Below are positions 1 through 5,098 of a stretch of DNA of 5,098 nucleotides, in pieces. The stretch covers positions 1 through 5,098 of the forward strand of contig QXYA01000027.1 of NCBI GenBank assembly GCA_009887135.1, written 5' to 3'. Under the pieces are notes generated by a model. That model had not been told where the DNA came from. It was given only the letters and a program-made list of their open reading frames with translations, and searched no databases. The stretch is from Candidatus Poseidoniales archaeon (lineage in GTDB: Archaea; Thermoplasmatota; Poseidoniia; Poseidoniales; Poseidoniaceae). The position numbers and the translations under genes were made by a program. The first letter of the stretch is position 1; the number at the start of each line of letters is the position of its first letter.

Positions 1-685
1 TGCCTGCATGCACTCTCTCCTTGTCGAGTAGAATTCCATCAATGAGTGTTGAATCTTTAATGGAACCACCTTGACGCTTTTCGACTTTGATGTCTCCAAG
101 GTCAACAATCCGTTCCCCTTCGTCAACAACGCCAACGGCGTTAACTGCACGTACACAGATATCGGCCATGAACGCCTTTACCGCTCCAGCGGATTTACCA
201 GTTAACGCGGTTTTAGCAACCTCGAGAAGAACTGCATCGTTATCGTTGGTTGGGATCCCGTGACCATCAAGAAGAGAAATGGCTTTCTCTGCTGCAAGTC
301 TGAATCCTTCACAGATAACTGTTGGATGAACATTTTGTTCAATGAGGTCTTCTGAACGCTTGAGAAGTTCCCCGGAGAGAACAACTGCAGAGGTTGTACC
401 GTCGTAGCAATGTTGCTCTTGTGTTTTCGCAACTTCAATGATCATCTTAGCAGCAGGGTGTTCGATATCCATTTCTTTCAGAATCGTTGCACCATCGTTT
501 GTGATAACAACATCACCCATTGAATCAACGAGCATTTTGTCCATTCCTTTTGGACCAAGGGTTGAGCGTACGGAGTCTGCCACAGCCTTTGCTGCTGCGA
601 TGTTATTCGATTGAGCACTACGCCCACGAGTACGCTGAGTTCCTTCTTTTAGAATGAAGATTGGTGCTTGTCCATTACCATACAT
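1..685 (-). CDS. ths: Thermosome subunit (group II chaperonin), N-terminal part, truncated by window edge
   Basis: This is the first 228 residues of an archaeal group II chaperonin, the ATP-driven cytosolic double-ring complex that folds proteins. Full-length members are about 540 residues, so over half lies beyond the left edge. The ATG at 683-685 gives the typical short N-terminus (MYGNGQAPIFILKEGTQRTRG). Visible family signatures are TLGPKGMDKML (residues 42-52, nucleotide-binding P-loop region), TNDGATIL (62-69), the phosphate/Mg motif as YDGTT (94-98, containing catalytic Asp95), SGELL (104-108), and LTGKSA (161-166, intermediate domain). The segment EKRQGGSIKDSTLIDGI, near residues 204-220, leads into the apical domain. 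The motif at 94-98 is usually GDGTT, so Tyr replaces the first Gly. An AGGTGAT ribosome-binding site precedes the start. The gene lies 62 bp downstream of the large surface-protein gene on the same strand. Family identity is certain; which paralogue (alpha or beta) cannot be told. Confidence 0.97.
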   Translation of the reverse strand, partial: MYGNGQAPIFILKEGTQRTRGRSAQSNNIAAAKAVADSVRSTLGPKGMDKMLVDSMGDVVITNDGATILKEMDIEHPAAKMIIEVAKTQEQHCYDGTTSAVVLSGELLKRSEDLIEQNVHPTVICEGFRLAAEKAISLLDGHGIPTNDNDAVLLEVAKTALTGKSAGAVKAFMADICVRAVNAVGVVDEGERIVDLGDIKVEKRQGGSIKDSTLIDGILLDKERVHAG

Positions 686-688
686 TGT

Positions 689-695
689 ATCACCT
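689..695 (-). promoter_or_regulatory. Shine-Dalgarno site of the thermosome gene
   Basis: On the minus strand the sequence AGGTGAT stands three bases before the ATG at 685. It matches the 16S anti-Shine-Dalgarno and supports that ATG as the chaperonin start. It also implies that the mRNA has a leader of at least about 10 nt and is not leaderless. Confidence 0.7.
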
Positions 696-717
696 ACGAT
701 TCAAGGCGGGGTGCGGT

Positions 718-730
718 GGGTTTTGAACCC
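718..730 (-). repeat. Short perfect inverted repeat in the spacer before the thermosome gene
   Basis: On the minus strand, GGGTT-CAA-AACCC forms a 5-bp stem with a 3-nt loop in the 62-bp gap between the surface-protein stop (TAG at 748-750) and the chaperonin start. It is not followed by a T-run, so it is not a convincing terminator. The AT-richer core TTCAAAAC lies about 35-40 nt before the ATG, where a weak TATA element could sit, so the palindrome may overlap a promoter or an operator. At this size it could also be chance. Confidence 0.35.
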
Positions 731-747
731 TGCGACAGACCTTCCAA

Positions 748-3480
748 CTACATTTTGCCATCAAGGTACTGTTGGCCGTAAGCATTCCATTGCTCATTAG
801 ACCAGCCAGCAGGCAATCCATCAGCCGGAATCGGAGGAGCCCCAGAAGCAACCGGAGGAGCTGGAGGCGCTTCCTCAACTGGAGCAGCCGGAGTTGGTGG
901 CGGTGACATAGGAACTGTCGGAGCAGCAGCAACTGCGCCATATGTTGCAGTAAGGGAATCCTCGTACATGAGATCGTCCCAGTCGTCCATATCATCGTCT
1001 TTCTCAACTGTTGTGATGATCTTGAATGTGATGAAGCCAAGAACACCGATAACGATTAAGAATCCAGACCATAGAACGATTGTTTTGACAAGTTCTCCGT
1101 CGTCTTCTGACGATGCTCCATCTCCATCATCACTGTTTGCAGATTGCTTGATGAGTTTTACTTGCAGAGAGGTGGTTGGGGAATCTGCTACTGTAAGGGA
1201 AGTTGCATAAATTGAGAAGTCTACAAGCAATGTCTCCTCTGGCAGATTGATGAGTGTGGCATCTGTGACTGTAATCTCAATAGTTACAATTCTGGATTGA
1301 TCTGATGGAAGTGAGAAACTTCGATCGTTATTGTTGATTCGAACGCTGATATAACTCGACCAATTACCATCGACTTTGTCCATGGAAATTGTTTGGGAAG
1401 GAGAGACTGCAGGATTGAGTTTATTCTTTACTTCAATATCCATTGTGTAGACTAGATTCGATTCAGAAACTTCAATGAATGGAGGAGGAACTAGATCTAT
1501 TGTTCCTTGACGTCCGACGAGGTAAGTTGCTTCTCCTGTTTCTGAGATTGAGGGTTCATTGACGGAAGTTGCAGTCAATTCAAGTGTTTGTGAACCATCG
1601 CTATCATCTAAGAATCTGAATCGTACGATTGCATCAAATGTTTCTCCTGAAGCAATCACGGGTGTTGTAGAAACGCCGTCGATCGGCATTGGATCGATAA
1701 TCTCGGCAATCATTCCTTCAGGGGCACTCAATGTGATCGTAAAGCGGTCTTCTCTGTTACCATAATTTGTAATCGTGAAGGAACGGTCGCTTGTATCCAT
1801 TGAACCTGGTAAAAACGATTGGTCAGACGACTCATCAGAGACCGTTAATGCAGCGGTGTCCAGAATCTCGACATTAATACGATGCGAGACTGAAATCAAA
1901 GAATCGTCGACATTCGTCGCTATAACATCAAGATAGTAAAGGCCAGGCGATAATCCAACAGGCATTGGTAATGTCAGAATGATCGTTGTTTCACCATCCC
2001 ATGCATCAAGAGTGGATGTTGTTTCGCCAGCGAGTTGAGCTGCCAAGAGATATTTGTGTGGGCCGCCCAGAGAGAGTGCATATTGCTCATCATCGTTTCC
2101 AAGATTGAGCAAGGAGAGATAAACCGTTTCTGAAACGCCATCTGCTGCACTTTCGAAGGTCGATTCATCAGAACTCATTGAAGCATCCCTCAAAATTGGA
2201 ACATCAATGTTACGAGCAAGTATATCTGCTCCAAAGAGAGATGTACCGCATGATGGGCATGTTGCCCGTAGATTAAACGAGATAACACCGGGTGTTGCAA
2301 GTGGATCAGCTGTTACATTGAGGAAGAGGTTTGTCACTTCTGCCTTCTCGAGAACGATTGGATTTGGAATCGCAACACCAGTCTCATTCTCAACGATTGC
2401 AGTCCAACCCTCGGTGGAGAAGGTCGGGGCAAGGAAATAAGAAGCATCTCTGTTCCCTACATTTTGAAGTCGAATAGGGACCAATCCAGATTCACCAGGA
2501 AGTAATGTATCTGCTAAGAGTGGAGTTGATGATGTGAGTGATACACCGTATTGTTCAGTGATTGCAAGATTCATACTGACTCGACCTTTTTCACCCGAGT
2601 CCGTACCACCACTGTCCGTGAACCATACCTGCCATGTTTGCTGCTGTACATCTGCACCCGCCGGGATACTGATGTTTACCCACACTTCAATGGTTTCCCC
2701 GGCACCGATGCCAGGGATGATAACTGGGGAAAAGAAATCGTTAGGATTTGGAGTCTCAACTCGGATTGAAGGGAAACCAGGATCCATCCAAGTCAAGTTG
2801 CTGACATTGGAATAAACTGAAACTGTAGCAGAGGAATACCCATTATTGGTAACCATGCACTTCAATGAAACTGTATTGGAGGGGGGTGACGAGTATCCTG
2901 TTTCGGGGTTGTCACAATCAAGCCCCAGTGTGTAGTCTGCTACTTTAGACACTCCAAATTGGATGAAATCATCGACGTGCATCCCTTCAGAAGCACCGCT
3001 GTTATCAGAATGGAACAAGAGACCAAGGGAGTATGAATTACCTCCCATGAAGAGGTCCGTGTTTGCAAGACCTGGGATTTGAGCCCAATCGACTTGAGGA
3101 TCCCAAGAGACATTTGTCCATTGACCAGTTGCTTGACTTGGAGCGCCGTTGGAGAAGTTCCAAACCAGAGATTCCATCTTGTTGTTGTAGTTTCCAGAAC
3201 CTCGCCATAATTCGAAGGCTACTGTATCTCCACCAGCCATTTGACCCCATGTTTGAGCATAGAATTGACTGGAGATGTATTCTCCTGAAAAGAACATCTT
3301 TCTACAAGTGACGATTTGGTACGTAGACTGCAATCCTGGGTCAAGTTGTCCAAGAGCACCACACTGGCCGTCCGAAGGGAAGAAGATATTGACCAGTCGG
3401 TCATGTGCACCAGAAGGATATTCAGCCCCTGGATTTGAATGGCGCCAATGATCGGTTCCAACTGGACCACCCGTATCGGT
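748..3480 (-). CDS. Large surface protein, segment downstream of the in-frame stop: jelly-roll, Ig-like repeats, TM anchor, cytoplasmic tail
   Basis: This is the 3' part of a reading frame that begins at 4116 and meets an in-frame TAA at 3481-3483. Residues are numbered from 4116. The layout is: a jelly-roll/MAM-like beta domain, about 223-389, ending HVDDFIQFGV; five Ig-like (NEW3/CARDB-type) repeats at about 394-506, 523-637, 637-751, 753-867 and 872-989, several with an N-x-GN-type turn (QNVGNRD, LNLGNDD, TNYGNRE). An acidic linker (992-1008), a transmembrane helix (about 1012-1034), an acidic patch DDDMDDWDD and a Pro/Ala-rich tail follow. Many N-x-S/T sequons and six Cys occur, all before the helix. 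The segment has no signal peptide of its own and no credible start: the first ATG is at 3297, without a ribosome-binding site and inside the jelly-roll. It therefore only makes sense as a continuation of the upstream segment. The likely role is a cell-surface adhesion or binding protein; the ligand is unknown. It ends at TAG (748-750). Confidence 0.85.
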   Translation of the reverse strand, partial: TDTGGPVGTDHWRHSNPGAEYPSGAHDRLVNIFFPSDGQCGALGQLDPGLQSTYQIVTCRKMFFSGEYISSQFYAQTWGQMAGGDTVAFELWRGSGNYNNKMESLVWNFSNGAPSQATGQWTNVSWDPQVDWAQIPGLANTDLFMGGNSYSLGLLFHSDNSGASEGMHVDDFIQFGVSKVADYTLGLDCDNPETGYSSPPSNTVSLKCMVTNNGYSSATVSVYSNVSNLTWMDPGFPSIRVETPNPNDFFSPVIIPGIGAGETIEVWVNISIPAGADVQQQTWQVWFTDSGGTDSGEKGRVSMNLAITEQYGVSLTSSTPLLADTLLPGESGLVPIRLQNVGNRDASYFLAPTFSTEGWTAIVENETGVAIPNPIVLEKAEVTNLFLNVTADPLATPGVISFNLRATCPSCGTSLFGADILARNIDVPILRDASMSSDESTFESAADGVSETVYLSLLNLGNDDEQYALSLGGPHKYLLAAQLAGETTSTLDAWDGETTIILTLPMPVGLSPGLYYLDVIATNVDDSLISVSHRINVEILDTAALTVSDESSDQSFLPGSMDTSDRSFTITNYGNREDRFTITLSAPEGMIAEIIDPMPIDGVSTTPVIASGETFDAIVRFRFLDDSDGSQTLELTATSVNEPSISETGEATYLVGRQGTIDLVPPPFIEVSESNLVYTMDIEVKNKLNPAVSPSQTISMDKVDGNWSSYISVRINNNDRSFSLPSDQSRIVTIEITVTDATLINLPEETLLVDFSIYATSLTVADSPTTSLQVKLIKQSANSDDGDGASSEDDGELVKTIVLWSGFLIVIGVLGFITFKIITTVEKDDDMDDWDDLMYEDSLTATYGAVAAAPTVPMSPPPTPAAPVEEAPPAPPVASGAPPIPADGLPAGWSNEQWNAYGQQYLDGKM
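751..819 (-). other. Trp-rich C-terminal tail motif of the surface protein
   Basis: After a Pro/Ala linker (PPPTPAAPVEEAPPAPP), the protein ends in LPAGWSNEQWNAYGQQYLDG plus two residues. The pattern GWxxEQWxxYGQQYL looks like a short amphipathic helix or docking peptide. From memory, similar endings recur on many membrane proteins of marine group II archaea; this was not checked. Its function is unknown. A cytoplasmic protein-interaction tag is a reasonable guess. Confidence 0.5.
1015..1083 (-). other. Transmembrane helix coding region of the surface protein
   Basis: Residues about 1012-1034 (TIVLWSGFLIVIGVLGFITF and on) form the only strong hydrophobic helix after the signal peptide. They are preceded by an acidic Ser/Asp/Glu linker and followed by Lys and then a run of Asp. 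This predicts a type I topology with a large outer domain and an 85-residue cytoplasmic tail. Confidence 0.85.
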
Positions 3481-3483
3481 TTA
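3481..3483 (-). other. In-frame TAA interrupting the surface-protein frame
   Basis: The codons read TGG-TAA-ACC-GAT. The frame is the same on both sides, so one base change restores an open frame (for example TAT/TAC Tyr, CAA Gln, GAA Glu or AAA Lys). The 49 codons between the TAA and position 3333 contain no further stop and read as normal extracellular protein, including a Cys at residue 252. TAA is used as an ordinary terminator by the upstream membrane gene (4175-4177), which argues against reassignment of this codon. Confidence 0.9.
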
Positions 3484-4116
3484 CCAACTGCCACCAGCAG
3501 TTGCATCCCCGCCACCAGCTGGATAACGTCCAGAGATGAAGATCGGAGTATTTGCCTGGATAATTGTCCCATCAAAGGAATCCTTCATGACAGCAACTGG
3601 TACTGTTTTATCGAGGATATCATTATCGTTACGATCATCGCCAGAAAAGAAGACACTCGCTCGAATAATGAGACCTCCAGTCAAATCATTTGTTGTAGTG
3701 TTAAGAATTGAATGAGCAATCATTGGCATCCAAGAGTAGGAACCTGAATTCTTTTGACCACCAATCAATTCAGTTGTTGTCCATGAGTATGATTCAATGA
3801 CAAACCCGATTGGATGGACTATATCGATTGTCCCAGTTGCGGTTTTACCGGATACTGAGGCCCCCAAACGTTGGATCTCAACGCTGATTTCAATCTCATC
3901 ACCCATGACGATGTAATCGACTGTTGACTGATCGGCTTGAACCCAAACATTGCTTGCCTCGGTCGAGTTTCCTAATGTAATTTTAGAGATACGGAAATCG
4001 TCATTTGAACCGCCACGGCCAGAGGTGGCTTCAGCAGAATCCATAACCAGCATTGAAGCGGTTTGGAACAACATAAGAGAAATCAATAGCAATGGAATAC
4101 TACGGCGCATAGTCAT
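3481..4116 (-). CDS. Large surface protein, N-terminal segment with signal peptide, ending at an in-frame TAA
   Basis: This segment codes for 211 residues before TAA (3481-3483). The start chosen is ATG at 4114-4116, because AGGTG ends five bases upstream; GTG at 4120-4122 and ATG at 4108-4110 are alternatives. Residues 1-30 form a Sec signal peptide. The rest is a beta-rich, Ig/CARDB-like domain with sequons NST and NTT and an Asp-rich turn (GDDRNDNDILDKT) just before a strand-like VPVAVMKD. The end, GGGDATAGGSW, is Gly-rich and lacks an anchor, so alone it would be a freely secreted fragment. The same frame stays open past the TAA through to 748, giving a combined length of 1,122 codons. 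I read the two as one gene broken by a single substitution or a sequencing error. The alternative of two genuine genes is weak, because the second half lacks a start and an export signal. Confidence 0.85.
   Translation of the reverse strand: MTMRRSIPLLLISLMLFQTASMLVMDSAEATSGRGGSNDDFRISKITLGNSTEASNVWVQADQSTVDYIVMGDEIEISVEIQRLGASVSGKTATGTIDIVHPIGFVIESYSWTTTELIGGQKNSGSYSWMPMIAHSILNTTTNDLTGGLIIRASVFFSGDDRNDNDILDKTVPVAVMKDSFDGTIIQANTPIFISGRYPAGGGDATAGGSW
4027..4116 (-). other. Signal-peptide coding region of the surface protein
   Basis: The N-terminus MTMRRSIPLLLISLMLFQTA has a positive n-region (RR) and a Leu/Ile-rich core. It is followed by MDSAEA, which offers an A-x-A type signal peptidase I cleavage site after residue 30. 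No lipobox Cys is present. This directs the large protein through the Sec pathway. Confidence 0.8.
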
Positions 4117-4121
4117 CAACA

Positions 4122-4126
4122 CACCT
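4122..4126 (-). promoter_or_regulatory. Shine-Dalgarno site of the surface-protein gene
   Basis: AGGTG on the minus strand lies five bases before the ATG at 4116. It decides the start against the GTG at 4122, whose first base is the last base of this site. It sits in the 58-bp spacer after the membrane-protein stop. A weak TATA-like TTCATATG (4142-4149) lies in the same spacer, but is too poor to call a promoter. Confidence 0.55.
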
Positions 4127-4174
4127 GCGACTCATTGGCAACATATGAAGATGGCCGTTGTTTGTTCTCTCAGA

Positions 4175-5098
4175 TTAAGGGTGATGTTCATCTGAAATCA
4201 AACCACGAATCGTGGGCTGGTCAAAAGGAGGTGTGGATTCACTTTCGCTGGAGAGAAGATTATTATCAAAATCTGGTAAATCGAGAGGGACGTCATTTGG
4301 TAAAGAGGGAAGGGAAGGTGCAGATACGCTGGAAACAGCATCAACTGTAGAAGGAGTTGCTGAGGCCATTGCCGATAATCCTGCAGCTGCATCTTGACCT
4401 CGTGAAGCGACTCCAGCAGCAGCAGCGACTGCTAACGTAGCAGTGGTTGTAACGGCTGCAGTCGTCACTTTCCCAAGGAGTCCGAAATCAGGAGAATCCA
4501 TTGAATCATATCTTGAAACAATATCTTCCTTCGGCTTCAACCATTCTGGAGGGCTTCCTGAGCCCCCTCCTAAAACTGCTAAGGTCGTGAATGCTGCAAG
4601 AGGCATAACTGCAAGAGCAGTGAGTAGATCGAGGAAACTCGTTTCGGGAACGACTGCATCTCCTAGAACCGATTGGAATACATTTGCTTCGAAGGTTATC
4701 GTCATCTCAACATCATGCCCCATCCATCCCATGACAACAAGGCTAGCAAAGCGTCCCATGAGCCAGAGGACAAGAATTGGAGCAAGCCATGACAGTTTTG
4801 TCATTGAAATCAACCATCTGCGAGTGAATGTTGCTACACCGACATACCTCCTGCAGAATTTTGGGAATGAACGCAGTGACAACATTAGCCCAATGACATA
4901 GAGAATAATTGCAAGTTCAAGTCGCCGATCGAGCCCAACAACAGATTCTGGGACCATCATAACCAAAGTAAGGGGTACTGTTACGAGCATTATTTGGAAT
5001 GGGACCGCAAGCAAGAGTAATCCTCCATGCGTAGAGATTAGCGAGTGGCCTCGCATCATCCTTTGATTGACAAGTGTTGAAAGAGCCCCATGTGGAGA
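4175..5098 (-). CDS. Polytopic membrane protein of unknown function, probably 5'-truncated by window edge
   Basis: I do not recognise this family. The frame is open from the TAA at 4175-4177 to the right edge. ATG at 5059 would give 294 residues, but the 13 codons before it (SPHGALSTLVNQR) are also open, and AAAGG directly abuts the ATG with no proper spacing, so the true start probably lies outside the window. Numbering from 5059, hydrophobic helices are at about 14-37, 46-63, 90-113 and 142-165, with a weaker Ala/Thr-rich one at 197-216. The basic loop between helices 2 and 3 (KFCRRY to TRR, 67-81) suggests that it faces the cytoplasm, which places the 114-141 loop outside. The last 80 residues are Ala/Ser/Pro-rich, then acidic, low-complexity and probably disordered. 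The gene ends 58 bp before the surface-protein gene on the same strand, so the two may be co-expressed. It is not clearly a transporter: no Walker, permease or protease motif is visible. Confidence 0.8.
   Translation of the reverse strand, partial: SPHGALSTLVNQRMMRGHSLISTHGGLLLLAVPFQIMLVTVPLTLVMMVPESVVGLDRRLELAIILYVIGLMLSLRSFPKFCRRYVGVATFTRRWLISMTKLSWLAPILVLWLMGRFASLVVMGWMGHDVEMTITFEANVFQSVLGDAVVPETSFLDLLTALAVMPLAAFTTLAVLGGGSGSPPEWLKPKEDIVSRYDSMDSPDFGLLGKVTTAAVTTTATLAVAAAAGVASRGQDAAAGLSAMASATPSTVDAVSSVSAPSLPSLPNDVPLDLPDFDNNLLSSESESTPPFDQPTIRGLISDEHHP

Noticed and set aside
700..735. GGTTCAAAACC on the minus strand resembles a tRNA T-arm
   Set aside because: The 5-bp T-stem does not pair beyond three bases, and no anticodon arm, D-arm or acceptor stem fits in the 62-bp spacer.
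2258..2266. CPSC as a zinc ribbon or thioredoxin active site
   Set aside because: Only one CxxC is present and there is no second Cys pair in the same domain for a ribbon. The surrounding sequence is an Ig-like strand pattern, not a thioredoxin fold.
3295..3297. ATG as an independent start for the downstream half of the surface protein
   Set aside because: There is no Shine-Dalgarno before it, it lies inside the jelly-roll domain, it would drop Cys252 and Cys271, and the product would have no export signal.
3481..3483. TAA as a recoded sense codon
   Set aside because: The upstream membrane gene appears to end normally at TAA (4175-4177), and the known archaeal recoding cases involve UAG (pyrrolysine) and UGA (selenocysteine), not UAA.
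3219..3575. 118-codon minus-strand frame bridging the internal TAA in another phase, as possible evidence of a frameshift
   Set aside because: Both halves of the surface protein are in the same phase, so no frameshift is needed. The alternative frame reads as low-quality, Ser/Leu-rich sequence.
4140..4150. TTCATATG as a TATA box for the surface-protein gene
   Set aside because: It is a weak match with no clear BRE. At this distance it would imply a nearly leaderless mRNA, which conflicts with the AGGTG site before the ATG.
4443..4901. 152-codon open frame on the plus strand
   Set aside because: It lies entirely antisense to the membrane-protein gene, has a mixed composition without domain signs, and is best explained as a shadow of the minus-strand coding.

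Overview
The window most likely comes from a euryarchaeon, probably an uncultured marine planktonic lineage such as Marine Group II (Poseidoniales). Two things point that way. The first is an archaeal-type group II chaperonin (thermosome). The second is a large secreted, membrane-anchored protein with Ig-like repeats whose cytoplasmic Pro/Ala-rich tail ends in a Trp-rich segment (GWSNEQWNAYGQQYL) that I recall from proteins of that group. The placement is inference; no rRNA or tRNA is present.

All recognisable genes lie on the minus strand, so the transcription order runs from high to low coordinates. (1) 4175 to the right edge: the C-terminal part of, or possibly a whole, polytopic membrane protein of unknown function with a Ser/Pro/acidic tail. 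(2) 748-4116: a very large surface protein, with signal peptide, beta-rich N-terminal domain, jelly-roll-like domain, about five Ig-like repeats, one transmembrane helix and a cytoplasmic tail. This reading frame is interrupted by one in-frame TAA at 3481-3483. (3) 1-685: the N-terminal 228 residues of a thermosome subunit, running off the left edge.

The spacers are short (58 and 62 bp) and each has a Shine-Dalgarno-like AGGTG just before the downstream gene. The three genes could therefore be co-transcribed, but nothing proves an operon, and chaperonins often have their own promoter.

The main point of interest is the single TAA that splits an otherwise continuous 1,122-codon frame. The signal peptide lies on one side of it, and the only membrane anchor and all the cysteines lie on the other. 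It is either a sequencing error, a nonsense mutation, or, less likely, a readthrough site. A second point is that the chaperonin nucleotide-binding motif reads YDGTT instead of the usual GDGTT. I found no clearly new biological system, mobile element, CRISPR array or RNA gene.
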